From Caprella mutica (taxonomy: Eukaryota; Arthropoda; Malacostraca; Amphipoda; Caprellidae), in NCBI GenBank assembly GCA_947561585.1, contig CANNZV010001435.1:62001-126000 (forward strand): a stretch of DNA of 64,000 nt, given 5' to 3'. The notes under the pieces were generated by a model, which saw only the letters and a list, made by a program, of their open reading frames with translations, had not been told where the DNA came from and did not search any database. Below are positions 46,880 to 58,695 of this stretch, piece after piece. The number at the start of each line of letters is the position of its first letter. Position 1 is the first letter of the stretch. The position numbers and the translations under genes are program-made.

Positions 46880-47935
46880 ACAGGTGGTCAGTATGGCAGT
46901 AGGACTTTCCCCGCCGGACTATTCCCCGTCAGGATTTTCCCCGCCGAATAAAATATCAGTAATTTAGGTTATTGAAGTCTGATTTCGATAAAACACAAAA
47001 TTAATTAATTTATTTATTAATAGAAAACACACTTTATTAACAGAATTTGATTCCCATAATTATGTGCCCATATTGTACGTTCGATTTTAAGACTGTGCCT
47101 TGGTATTTTCGTATATAATTAGGAGATACTACAGAGTACGAACATTATTGCAATACTAAGGGTTACCAAGTGTCGCAAGGTACTCTAAGCAGCTTCGATT
47201 TGTTCAGTTATTTAAACTCTGTGGTTTTCTATATCGTGAATTTATTATTTTATTTTTCAGCTATACATAAAATGGCGATCTATTAACTACTCGTTCATAT
47301 TTACGCTTTAACAGATCATTAATAAACTTTATTATTATTTTTTAAAATTAATTTATTAATTAACCTCATAATTAATAAACCTACTATAGATTTTTATTAC
47401 ACTAAATATTGATCTCTTTTTAGTGTCCTATATCTAATATGTATATTTATTATTTGTACCTTAAAAATCTTACAATGGTTAAGCCATTATTATGAAAATA
47501 CCTAAGTAAGTTAGAGTGCCGAAATCCTTAAATCAAGACTTTTGCGTAATCAGGTTTCAGAATGATTTATATATATTGTCGTACATTTTCCATAAAATTC
47601 TCCAACGAAAACTAATAATCGAGGAGTAACAAATTCAAAACTGGTTCGGTTCAAAAAGTTGGTGGTGACCCATTTTCAGTCAACTAGGAACCTATTCCCA
47701 TGTGACAGTAATATTAAAGAAGAAAAGAAAAAAAGGTCTGTTATTCGAGACGGCAGACTTCGGCATATAATTACGTGACAACAGATTTATTTGTCAAAAC
47801 TATTTATTTTCGAAAATTAAATATAGAATCGCAACATTAAATTATCTTCCAGAGTCTAATTTTTTACTCACGTGCATCCTAAAAAAAGTCCGCGGGGAAT
47901 AGTCCGATTCCCGTGATTCTTAGTTTCTGTTCTTT
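46880..47935. mobile_element. cttttccccgcc phrase-bounded element, unit 1 copy
   Basis: The left end has actttccccgcc, ggactattccccgtc and ggattttccccgcc in a row. The right end has the inverted phrase gcggggaatagtccg. The interior, about 950 bp, is AT-rich and non-coding. It is homologous to 49262-50320, so it was present before the host element duplicated. Confidence 0.7.
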
Positions 47936-48119
47936 AAATAACTGGTAGCCATGAAAATTCACTTCACTAATATAGTATCCTATAGTGCCAACAATATAAT
48001 GTGTCTTTCTATGAAACACTTAAGTGTTTTGAAATACTTGACATTTTAAATTTGGAGTATTACTATTAAATGCATAATAATTCATAATATATGCAAATTC
48101 ATATTAATAGTTAATTTAG

Positions 48120-48560
48120 TAGGGGTTTAACGTCTGCTTCTGAACCAAAGGCCATATCGCTGACATCAAAAGGAAATTAAATACAAGGGACTAGAAGAAG
48201 CAGTCAGAAAGGAAAGTGGTTCTATATGGAACAAAGTTACTTACTACTGTCGGTGACAAAGCTCATGGATGCAGAAAAGCTACTCAGTGAATGCAGTGAT
48301 GAAAAGGGACATAAAACAACGGTGGCTGCTCTTACAAATGGAAGAGGAAAATGAAAAGGTGATAGAAAATGAACCCTACGAGCCTACCTAACACAAAAAT
48401 CTAAGACCTCGTAGTTGAAGAGCATAACCATCCTCTAAAACTGCAAGTAGCGTTACAAAATGATAAATATAATAATGAAAAAAACAATCCATAATCCAAA
48501 TTACAACAGTTCGTTGCCCAATGTATACCACCCACTTCTCTTCCATTCGTAACAGACAGC
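48120..48560 (+). pseudogene. relic with FLYWCH-like EHNHP motif, unit 1
   Basis: Frames broken by stops and shifts read as a basic region with EHNHPLKLQV at about 48419-48450. EHNHP near the end of a Cys/His module is typical of FLYWCH zinc fingers, which are common in MULE-type transposases. The upstream cysteine part (TYYYCRW) is seen only in shifted frame. The identification is tentative. Confidence 0.3.
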
Positions 48561-48569
48561 TTCAGACTA

Positions 48570-48800
48570 GGCATATTTATAAATGTATATGCATGCTTAT
48601 AAATGCATATGCAAATTGGCAAATGCATATGCATATTGGTAAATGCATATGAATATTTGTAAATGCATATGCATATTGCTAAATGCATATATGCAAATTA
48701 GTAAATGCATATGCATATTTATAATTGCATATGCATGTTGATAAATGCATATACGAATCAAATAAGCATATGCGTTTTAGAAAAGCATATGCAAAATATG
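48570..48800. repeat. ~20-bp aaatgcatatgcatattg repeats, unit 1 right end
   Basis: About ten copies of a 20-bp unit rich in the palindrome atgcat/tgcatatgca. Unit 2 has a longer version at 50965-51245. Confidence 0.9.
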
Positions 48801-49261
48801 CAGTGTCACAACCCTAGACATTATGCATTTGCATATATGCAGTATATCACTGGGAAATATACTGCATATGCAACAGGTTTTATGCTTTTTGAGACGCATA
48901 TGCATTTGAGAAAACGCATATGCATTTGAGAAAACGTATATGTTTTGCAGATAAAATATATGCACTTAAAGATAATGCATATAAGAAAAGGCATATGCAT
49001 TTGAAACTGAAAGGAAGGCAATATATGCACTTTCAGCTGTTTATATCTAGTGGGAGGTTGAACAAACCCCCTAATTTATTTGTTATACATACAGTATACC
49101 TTTAGGTGTTCTATCATTTAGTTTACCTAATGAATATGATTTTAAATTTTTGTTCGAAAATTAAAGAATATTGTTAACTATATGGCGCCATAAAGCTAAA
49201 AGTAACACTCACAGTAGAGTAAATACAGAATAGGAGAATAATAGAAACAGATTATAGACAC

Positions 49262-50320
49262 AGGTGGTCAGTATGGCAATAGGACTTTTCCCCGACGGAC
49301 TATTCCCCGCCAAGACTTTTCCCCGCATAATAAAATATCAGTAATTTAGTTTATTAAAGTATGTTTTTGATAAAACACAAAATTATCAATAGAAAACACA
49401 TTTTATTAACATAATTTGATTCCCGTAATTATGTGCCCATATTGTTGGTTCGATTTTAAGACTGTGCCTTCGTATTTTCGTATATAATTAGGAGATGCTA
49501 CAAAGTACGAACATTATTGCAATACTAAGGGTTACCAAGTGTCGCAAGGTACTATAAGCAGCTTCAATTTGTTTAGTTATTTAATTAAACTCTATAGTTT
49601 TCTATATCATGAATTTATTATTTTATTTTTCAGCTATACATAAAATGGCGATCTATTAACTACTCGTTCAAATTTATGCTTTTCCAGATTATTATACATA
49701 TCTCATAATTAATAAACCTACTGTAAATTTTTATTACACTAAATATTGACCTCTTTTTTAGTGTCTTTTATCTAATAAGTATATTTAATATTTATCTAAT
49801 ATGTATATTTAATATTTGTACCTTAAAAATCTTACAATGGTTTAGCCATTATTATGAAAATACCTAAGTAAGTTAGAGTGTAGAAATCCTTAAATCAATA
49901 TTTTTCGCGTAGTCAGGTTTCTGAACGATTTATATATATTGTCGTACATTTTCCCTAAAATTCTCCAACGAAAACTAATAATAGAGGAGTAACCAATACA
50001 AAACTGGTTCGGTTCAAAAAATTGGTGGTGACCCATTTTCAGTCAACTAGGAACCTGAATATTCCCATGTGACAATAATATTAAAGAAAAGTTTTTTTTA
50101 AAAAAAGGTCTGTTATTCGAGACGGCAGACTTCGGCATATAATTTCGTGGCAACGGATTTATTTGTCAAAACTATTTGTTTTCGAAAATTAAATATAGAA
50201 TCGCAACATTAAATTATCTTCCAGAGTCTAATTTTAAATAAATCTGGCGGGGAAAAGTCCGCGGGCGAGGAATAGTCCGGCTTGGAATAGTCAGTTTCCC
50301 GTGATTATATACCTAGTTTC
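49262..50320. mobile_element. cttttccccgcc phrase-bounded element, unit 2 copy
   Basis: Left: gacttttccccgac, ggactattccccgcc, agacttttccccgc. Right, inverted: ggcggggaaaagtccgcggg, ggaatagtccgg and ggaatagtcag. The interior matches 46880-47935 apart from small insertions and deletions. No open frame is seen. Confidence 0.72.
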
Positions 50321-50499
50321 TGTTCTTAAATAACTGGTAGCCATGAAAATTCACTTCACTAATATAGTATCCCATAGTGCCAACAATATAATGTGTTGAA
50401 ACACTTAAGTCTTTTGAAATACTTGACATTTTAAATTTGGAGCATTACTATTAAATTCATAATAATTCATAATATATGCAAATTCATATTAATAATTAA

Positions 50500-50979
50500 T
50501 TTAGTAGGGATTTAACGTCTGCATCGGAACCAAAGGCCATATCGCTGACGTCAAAAGGAAATTAAATACAAAGGACTAGAAGAAGCAGTCAGAAAGGAAA
50601 GTGGTTCTATATGGAACAAAGTCACTTACTACTGCCGGTGACAATGCTCATGGATGCAGAAAAGCTACTCAGTGAATGCAGTGACGAAAAGGGACACAAA
50701 AGGGACACTTACGGATGGAAGAGGAAAGTGAAGAGGTGATAGAAAATGAACCCTACGAGCCTACCAAACTCAAAAATCAAAGACCTCGTAGTTGAAGAGC
50801 ATAACCATCCTATAAAACTGCAAGTAGAGTTAAAAAATGATAAATATTTTAAAAATGAAAAAAAATACAATCCAAATTACAACAGTTTGGGGCCCCAGGG
50901 ACGCCACCCCCCTCCTCTTCCATTCGTCACAGGCAGCTTCAGGATAGGCATATTGATGAAAGTATATGCATGCTTATAA
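50500..50979 (+). pseudogene. relic with FLYWCH-like EHNHP motif, unit 2
   Basis: Copy of the unit 1 relic. An open stretch from 50746 contains VVEEHNHPIKLQVELKND, here without a stop for 77 codons. Upstream frames are broken. The protein it came from is uncertain. Confidence 0.3.
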
Positions 50980-51245
50980 ATGCATATGCAAATTGGCAAA
51001 TGCATTTGCATATAGGTAAAGCATATGCATATTGGTGAATGCATATATGCAAATTAGTAAATGCATATGCATATTGTTAAATGCATATGCATATTGTTAA
51101 ATGCATATGCATATTGTTAAATGCATATGCATATTGTTTAATGCATATGCATATTTATAATTGCATATGCATATTTATAATTGCATATGCATGTTGATAA
51201 ATGCATTTGCGAATCAAATAAGCATTTGCGTTTTAGAAAAGCATA
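50965..51245. repeat. ~20-bp aaatgcatatgcatattg repeats, unit 2 right end
   Basis: About thirteen copies, including three exact runs of aaatgcatatgcatattgtt. It is expanded relative to unit 1. Confidence 0.92.
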
Positions 51246-51272
51246 TGCAAAATATGCAATGTAACAACCCTA

Positions 51273-51280
51273 GTTATAAC
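51273..51280. repeat. right 8-bp target-site duplication (gttataac)
   Basis: Partner of 41959-41966 with one mismatch, abutting the caaccccta-type right end of the composite element. Confidence 0.7.
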
Positions 51281-51289
51281 TCACTTAGC

Positions 51290-52800
51290 TCTTAACATGA
51301 ATGGATTTATCACTGTTTTTTTATAATGGAAATAAAAAAAAAACAGATTTCATAATGTTACTTTCTTCAATTGTCTTAAATATTATTTTACAGTGTTGCT
51401 GTTATGACGTCACGCACACAACATACCTCGATTGTCCTTACAATATTTCAATTCTATTTCTCGCTTTGAAACCAGATGGCGCCACAATGCACTTTTAAAA
51501 TAGAGATTGTTGAGAGTTGTGTATCTTATTGTAGTATAATATCTTTGGCGTAACTCTTTAAATTTGCAGAAAAAATCAAGTTGATAGCTTGCACGAGCTA
51601 CCATCCGGGATAACTAAAGTTGCTAAATCCGCCAGTAAATTTTTTATGTATTCATAACCAAATCCAATGTTCTAGAAATTTTAGCTGACAAGCTTTTCTG
51701 AAAGTTCTGCAAAGTTGAAGTGATTTTATAATTTCGTCTATTGCAATGTGTTTTGCAATTATCCGCAAAGAATAAACCATGCATATATAGAAAAACACAA
51801 AATGAAGCTATTTTCTGGAGTGACAGAAAATTTTAATTCCTTCCTTTTCAAGTAATAACGATCAACAGGTTCCCCACAGGAATATACAGTGTGCCCAATA
51901 AGGTTATGCTTCTTCTTTCTAAAATTTTAAACATACAGTAAATATACTGCATAAGGTTTTTCAGATACTGTCTCTGCGTAACTTCCTATCGATACAGTGT
52001 TGCAAGAATAATGTTGTTACAGATGAACTCTTCTCTGAATGGTCAGCTAGAAGAAAGAGCCAACATGGGGCGAAGCAGTAAATCGTTAGTGCATGCTTTG
52101 TCCTCTGTTGGCCCTTCCTCATTGCATACAATTATATGTTGAATTAAATCACATTCCAAATAATAGAACTTTGCAACTCTCAACGCAAATGGTTGTAATG
52201 TAGTTTGTTATTTCAGCTAGTTTGTTGCACTGCATAATGCATATTTCATTACTGTCTCAAGTTGATTGCTTGCAAGAGCCTAGCATTCAGGATTTCTAAA
52301 GCAGCACGGGTCCCAGTCAATGATCTAGGAACAATATTTTAAAACTATATTCTAAGTGGTAGTAACCTTTTATTTTTTAACCTTAGAGGTGCCACCCAGA
52401 ATAAGGGGGCCACCCAGCCAACTAATAAAAGTCAACCCCTTACCAAGGAAAATGAATTGTTGTGATTAATATTTCTCATATAAAATCTAAATTTGTTAAT
52501 CAGGAGTAGCTATATTTATTTATTTAAATAATTGTCTTGAATGTGAAATTATCTTTTATAGTCATATTCACTAAAATACCCAGTATAAACCCCTAATCAG
52601 TTAAATATTAATGTTACCCTTGATTATTCCTTGTTTTCTTCAATCAATAGAAAATTTTGAACTATACACTATTGCTAATTTGAAGGCATGTATATTAATA
52701 AAAGCTTATGCATCTTAGTATTTAGCTTTTAAAGTTTATAAAGCATAATCTGAAACGATTTTACAGCATTATTTTTGGAGCTTATAGAGCATATTTTTGG
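51290..52800 (+). repeat. left arm of a large inverted duplication
   Basis: The reverse complement of 57705-59930 matches this arm in order: atggatttatcactg, gttgctgttatgacgtcacg, agatggcgccacaa, tggcgtaactctttaaattt, acagtgtgcccaataagg, gatactgtctct, cttgcaagagcctagcattc, gattttacagcattattttt. Similarity is interrupted by insertions in the right arm. No gene is seen. The pair probably represents two copies of one hAT-ended element in opposite orientation. Confidence 0.85.
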
Positions 52801-52839
52801 AAACATATTTTCCAAAAATAACATATTTATTTTTTTATT

Positions 52840-53085
52840 TTTTATTAAAACATATTCTTTTTATTAAAAATTTATTCTTTTTATTATAAATTTATTTTTT
52901 TTGTTAAAAATTTATTCTTTTTATTAAAAATTTATTCTTTTTGTTAAAAATTTATTCTTTTTATTAAAAATTTATTCTTTTTATTAAAAATTTATTCTTT
53001 TTATTAAAAATTTATTCTTTTTATTAAAAATTTATTCTTTTTATTAAATTTTTTTTTATTATTAAAAATTTATTCTTTTTATCAA
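52840..53085. repeat. 20-bp AT-only minisatellite
   Basis: About twelve copies of ttctttttattaaaaattta. It lies at the point where the left duplication arm stops matching the right arm. Confidence 0.93.
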
Positions 53086-53154
53086 AAAGTAATAAAACAT
53101 ATCCTTTTCAACAATATATAAAAAAATCATGAAACTAATATATTTTTCAGGTCA

Positions 53155-53799
53155 GAGATATGCTATATAACTGAAGAATATATATTTACAAAAAAAAAAA
53201 ACTATAGAAAGTAAGTATATAGGTATTTTAAAAGACCGTTGCCGAACAATTATACATGCCAAAATTATTGGAACATACAAGGCCGAATTAAGATTAATAC
53301 CTGAAAAACCTGTTCAGGTTTCGATATTGAAAAGTTTCATAAATCAATATTAGAAAATGCATTTTTATTTTATCCCTACAACTTTTCAACGTTTCTTAGT
53401 TTAAATTTAAAATTTACCCGTTTTATAAACCCGATATTACTGTGACTGAACTTGGTCAGACGATATACAGATTGAATCCATGTGCCATTTGATTCAAGTT
53501 AATAAAACTTATTTAAACTCTTCAAAGATTTTTATTGCACCGAAACAAGAGATTAGCATCCAAATGTGATTTAAGGAACTTGCTAATATCCCTTATCATA
53601 TTTATATATCTAATTGCAGCACTTTTAATGAAATGAGCATAAAAAGCAGAATTGAGAATAAAAAGCATAATAAGAATATAAAGCATATTTTTAAGGAATA
53701 TAAAGCATATTTCAGAGCATAAATGAATATATTTAGAGCATATGAGAATATATTTCGTAAGAATATAAAGCATATTTCAAAGAGAATATTGTCACAACC
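53155..53799 (+). mobile_element. hAT-related element copy
   Basis: It matches 41030-41520 (inverted) and 61640-62000. The right end is aatattgtcacaaccct (to 53799). Internal frames are broken. A block with ttcataaatcaatattagaa and atcctacaacttttc-type sequence recurs in all copies. Confidence 0.75.
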
Positions 53800-54639
53800 C
53801 TATTTAGTAGTATATTATATAGGGTCGGGAGGGGCGAATCTCTCGCAGCAGCACACGGGGCGAATCTTGCGCACCACATGTTTAAAGGGCTATGAATGTG
53901 CTAGCCCAATAAAAAAAATAGTCATAGACCGGCTCAAATATGTAGTAACTCTGTATAAAATTAAAACAGCTTACAGGCATTTATTCATAGTTGAAATAAA
54001 TAACATTTAAGACCATATGAAAAGTACCTAATCGAAAATTCATTTTACCGAATTACTCTGAAAAATAAATTTGTCTTAAAAAAATTTCTATCCCAGATAA
54101 TGAGCTGAAGTTTTTAGTGCATGATGATCATTGACTTAAGTTGCCTCAGTTAAAATTACAAGGTTCTAGACTTTTTAATATTTTATTTAGCGGAGTTTTT
54201 CCGTGCGCAACTATTCGCCCCACCATATTTTGCATGGCGGGGCGAATATTGCGCACTATAGAAATTTATTTTTAGGCCATGAAACAGTTTTTAATGTTTA
54301 ATATTACTCTATATATATATATATATGTGTATTTCTTCACTTTCAACTAAAAACATACACATTCCACATATACTATTTCAGATAATAGGTCGAAATATGA
54401 AATTGTAAATCAGGGTGAATTTAAAGTCATTAATAAGTCTTTTCTGTGAAATTTATAGTTAAACATATCAAACATCACTATAAATGTTTATCATTTGCTT
54501 TTTTATTAAGTATAGTTATATAATCTTATTATTCGGTTCTTTTTAATAAAATCGAAAATATCAGGTCTAAAATGACAGGGTTAAACCATCGTACATGGAA
54601 ACCTAATTCTGATATCATTATGCTTTTAAAAGTTGCAAA

Positions 54640-55345
54640 TCACCATTGCACCATGTTGTGAATAGTGGCTTCGTTGATCTTGTCACTTCTGAGGATTGTC
54701 CTAAAAGTGTAGAAGTGGGAGTACTTGTTCGAATAAAGAAAATGGCTATGAATGTTTGTGCAATGTTGAAGACTCGAAGAAATACTTGAAAAAATTCAAA
54801 ATATAGCTAAATACATGAATGTGATCCAGACTTCAATTAGAACCATCATCACGAAGGATCTTCAGTTGTCTTCCTACAAAATGAGAGAACACTAATTCCT
54901 CACACTTCTTAAAAAACAAAATAGACTTGAGAGAACAAAGGTCCTTCTCAGAGAGCTTAAAGCGGACACGACAAGGTATGAAATATATTTTTTTAACGAG
55001 AAACTCTTCATTATTGAAGCCAACCCAATTCAATATTCATGATCAGAAGATATCCAAGATTTCCCCATCTCGAAAACTTGGGAGTCTCCTCTGATTTTCG
55101 TGGAGAACGGCCTAAGATCAATCCTCTTTTAACAGTATTGTTGTTCCAGCTATTGAATTGATGAAAAAAAAAACTTCAAAAATCAATCATTTATCTTCCA
55201 ACAAGATGGTGAACTTTTTACTACTTAAACAAGACACATGAGTGGTGATCACGTCAATTGCCAAGATTCTGTCTCAAAGAAATTTGGCGATTTCAGCGCC
55301 ATATTTCAACCCAATAGATTTCTGAATGAAATCTATTGAAACAGC
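54640..55345 (+). pseudogene. ancient mariner transposase relic
   Basis: Broken frames read in family order: a SEDCPKS stretch where the GRPR linker should be, SIRTIITKDLQLSSYKMRE (second helix-turn-helix), LERTKVLLRELKAD, then YFFNEKLFIIEAN, where the first catalytic Asp has become Asn. Next come WESPLIFVENG, FQQDG and PYFNPIDF. Several stops and frameshifts separate these blocks. It is much older than the two mariners at 4.4 and 37.6 kb and belongs to a related group, since the third acidic residue is again Asp. Confidence 0.7.
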
Positions 55346-55529
55346 ATAGTGGCCTAAAAGGCCGTTCCTTGTTTGAGGACGAGGAGCCACACGGGTTAAT
55401 CATAGTGTGGACGTTCTGTGGTCACTGGGGCACCTGTAAATAACCACAATAATCCACTTCTGTGAATAACTATTAAGGCTCACGTTGGTACTATTGTCAA
55501 CGAAACTGATGATTTCATAGAAAAAGGAC

Positions 55530-55990
55530 GTAGCAGAGATCTTCTGGCGCAGAACCTGAACCGTTGGTCTTTGAAAAACGCCAAAGGAAATAGGTGGGTC
55601 AACCTACCTTCTTGTAGACAGACCAAAGAACTCTTCCTCTTTGAAAGAGAATGTCAAAAGCTATTGTTAATAACCCGATTGAAACTTCTTCTTCTATCCT
55701 GGGAACATTTGGTCTTAAAACAGTAATACCTTTGGTCCTAAAACAGTAAAACAATAATACTTGCCGACGATCTGATCTTCGCCCAGAAACATGACCTCAT
55801 AATATTGTTGTGGAATGTTCTACCTCTTACAAGACTAGGGACAGAACTCTGGATGAAATTTTACTACCTTCATAGTATCATTATACTCTCAAATTCTGAT
55901 ACATTTTTACCTTTCTTGAAAGAATTGAAAGACTGGAAGCTAGAGTTCAACGACTAACCTTTAGGTCTAGAGGATTCAGTACATATGGAC
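55530..55990 (+). pseudogene. decayed retrotransposon RNase H-end fragment
   Basis: In shifting frames: NRWVNLPSCRQTKEL, then ILGTFGLKTV where the family has the TGH region, and CRRSDLRPET followed by HNIVVECSTSYKTR. This resembles the C-terminal end of non-LTR elements with an RNase H domain and a final CxxC..H..C motif. The preceding vdvlwslgh region may be the RNase H part. Stops are frequent. Confidence 0.45.
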
Positions 55991-56239
55991 CCTCTCTTGT
56001 CCTGGGGGTCTCCCTGACCTTACAATGGCAAGTGAATATTCCACGTAACCTAATAGATGTACGAAAAACCAATTTGCTTCTATATTCTTATTATTGTAAT
56101 TTCAGAGACATAAAGTGAAAATGTCTAAGTGTAACAGTATTTTGTATAACGTTTTAGATATGTATGCTAAATTGGTAATATATGCTATATTTGACATCTA
56201 AAAAGAATTATTCCTTTCATAGATTGCGTAAGGTTATCT

Positions 56240-56775
56240 TTTGGGCGACATATTTTTGCTTGTCATCTTGTTGCTCACATAACTCAAAAAGTCTTCGATC
56301 AAATTACTTTGAATTTGGTAAGACGATCGATTGACTAATCTCCAGGAACCATCTGGTAAAATTTTGGGAGCTATCCGGTCAAAGCTCAAGGTCATTTATA
56401 ACTCAATAATTCAAAAAGTTTTCAATCAATTTGTCTGAAATTTGAATGGACGATTGGTCAATATCTAGGAACGGTTTGGTAAGTTTTTGGAAACGGTCAG
56501 GTTAAAGGTCAAGTTGATTTATAACGCAAAATGTATTCAATCAAAGTAACTGAAATTTGGTCGACGGTTGGTAATTATCCAGGCAGGAACCAATTTATTA
56601 GATTTTGTGAGCAATCAGGTAAAAATAAAAGTCAAGGTCATTTATAACACAAAAGAATTCAACCAAATTGTCTGAAATTGGGCGGGACGTTGGTTCAATA
56701 TTCATCAATCATTTGTTTATATTTTGGGAGTGAACAGGTTAAAGGTCAAGGTCATTTATAAGCGGTGGCAAAAGT
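56240..56775. repeat. ~120-bp diverged tandem repeat
   Basis: Four to five copies, each ending aaggtcaaggtcatttataa and containing a form of tctgaaatttggnnnacgnt and ccaggaacc. Repeats of this sort occur near the ends of some retroelements. The last copy is followed by atgagtgcccgtcatctagt and an AT-rich tail. Confidence 0.75.
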
Positions 56776-57320
56776 ATGCGCTCTATGAGTGCCCGTCATC
56801 TAGTTATTTATTATATTTATAGTTACATAAAAAGTAAATATAATAGTGTCATACTTCAGATAAACTAATATTACAAGCATAAATTAATCCTGAATAGAAA
56901 GCAACATTCATGACGTCACACATACATTCTACAAACTTTACGTAAACAGGTCGAAAAAAGTTTGTCTCAAGTTTTGAATTTGAATCATATGATTGTTTAT
57001 GCTTTAAACACATTGGAATTATTTTTATAGTAAGTATCTAGACACTCAATAGTGCTATTTTCCACTATGGAAAGGAATTAAAGGGTGCGCAGATATTCGC
57101 CCCTCTCGCGCGCAAGAATCGCCCCATCAAGGACAATTTCAATTGCGCACTACTTTCGTCAATAACTCAGATTATACAAATGCTAATTTTTTGTCCTTTG
57201 GATGGTGTATGAAAGGCCTTATTGCGGTTCTTCATGTCAAATATTATTTGTCTATCTGCAAAAACTAAGTTGCAAAACCCAAAAGTTTTTAGTGCGCAAG
57301 ATTCGCCCCTCCCGACCCTA

Positions 57321-57704
57321 CATGAATGTATTTTATGTAGTCACTCTAAAAAAAATTCTGTTACAAAACTAATTTCTGAACCAATATATTGCTTCTAATA
57401 ACCTAATCTGAGTAATAATATTGATGTTTATTGTAGTAATTTTGAATAAACACAACAAAAACTGTAGTTTCGTGATTATACCTACAACACATTTCTATGT
57501 TTATGCACCATAATAAGTTCGAGACATGGCTCCTATTATTACAGATTTTATAAGATAGGGGTGTAATAAAGGCAAGGCCTGGCTGAATATCAATGAAAAG
57601 TGTATTCTGTTTTATTATTTTACAGTTGCTGACCAGCAAGAGTAGGAGAAGATTGCGATAAGAGTTAGGGCAAAGACCATAAATTTATAATTACTAGGGC
57701 TGTG
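57321..57704. other. spacer, nothing recognised
   Basis: AT-rich sequence between the 3.5-kb element and the right duplication arm. The hAT-like end ctagggctgtgactgta starts at about 57696. Confidence 0.4.
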
Positions 57705-58439
57705 ACTGTAAGGCCTTACAAGATATGTTCTATAAGCTCTAAAAATATGCTCTATAAGCTCCAAAAATAATGCTGTAAAATCGTTTCAGATTATGCTTTA
57801 TAAACTTTAGAAGCTCAATACGAAGATACATAAGCTTTTATTAATAGATATGCCTTCAAGTATACAATAGTAGGTATATAGTACATATTTTCTTTTGGTT
57901 GAAGAAAACAAGCAATAATCAAGGGGAACCCTATTATTATTTAACTAAATAGATATCTTTTACAAGGTATTTCAGGGAATATAAAAAGAACTGATTATGT
58001 TTAAAAGATACTTTCATCTTCAAAGAAAACTATTTAAACAAATAAATATAGCAACTCCTGATTTATCAAATGTAGATTTTACATTAGGAAAATTCATCAA
58101 AATAATTCATTTTCCATGGTAAGGGGCGCGTTAGCACCCTGTCGATGAAGTTAAATTTTATTAGTTGGCTGCACTGTAAGTATATTTCAGGTGTCACCAC
58201 TATGGTTAAGAAATAAAAGGTTACTTCCATTTAGAATATAGTTTTAGAAATATTGTTCTTTGCGGATAACTTTTTTAGGGTATTGTTTTTAATGTTACTA
58301 GATCATTGACTGGGAGGCGTGCTGCTTTAGGAATCCTGAATGCTAGGCTCTTGCAAGCAATCAACTTGAGACAATAATGAAGTGTGCAGTGCAACAAATT
58401 AGCTGGAATAACAAACTTCATTACAAAGATAAACAACTC

Positions 58440-58695
58440 CAACTGATTCACCCAGGTGCTTCAAGTTCACCCTATGGCTTTGGCTCTAAAGCGAGACACT
58501 TTAGTGCATCAAACTATAGCTTAGATGCACTAAAGTGTCTTACCTATAAGTTTGTTAAAATGATGAGAAAATTATTCTCTCCTCCTTTTTTTCTCATCAT
58601 TTTAACAAACTTATAGCTAAGACACTATAAAGTGTCTCGCTTTAGAGAGAAAGCCACAGGGTGAACTCGAAACACCTGGGTGCATCAGAATTTCT
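58440..58695. repeat. long nested hairpin
   Basis: Outer arms (cacccaggtgcttcaagttc / gaactcgaaacacctgggtg) and inner arms (ataagtttgttaaaatgatg / catcattttaacaaacttat) pair over about 110 bases. The left arm also contains its own hairpin (gacactttagtgcat / atgcactaaagtgtc). This is a nearly perfect fold with a loop of about 20 bases. Confidence 0.85.

Larger units (their letters stand above)
41967..51272 (+). mobile_element. composite hAT-like element, two tandem units
   Basis: The left end is tagggttgtgacattatgca and the right end tgcaatgtaacaacccta, with one 8-bp target duplication around the whole 9.3 kb. Unit 1 (41967-48832) and unit 2 (48833-51272) are homologous over about 2.4 kb once the LINE in unit 1 is removed. 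At the junction, gtcacaaccctagacattat fuses the right end of unit 1 directly to a shortened left end of unit 2. Each unit has short atgcatatgca-type repeats near both ends, a phrase-bounded insert and a relic with an EHNHP motif. No hAT transposase is recognisable. Confidence 0.8.
53820..57320. mobile_element. 3.5-kb element with 22-bp perfect inverted ends
   Basis: The ends tagggtcgggaggggcgaat(ct) are perfectly inverted over 22 bp. Near the left end (53852-53876, 54210-54255) and right end (57085-57165, 57295) are more copies of ggggcgaat(c/a)ttgcgcac in both orientations. The interior holds a decayed mariner, an RNase H-like relic and a ~120-bp tandem repeat, which look like later insertions. 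No transposase belonging to the ends was recognised. Confidence 0.75.

Noticed and set aside
41967..51272. Interpretation as two independent hAT insertions side by side
   Set aside because: Only one 8-bp duplication surrounds both units, none is seen at the junction, and both share the same internal phrase element.
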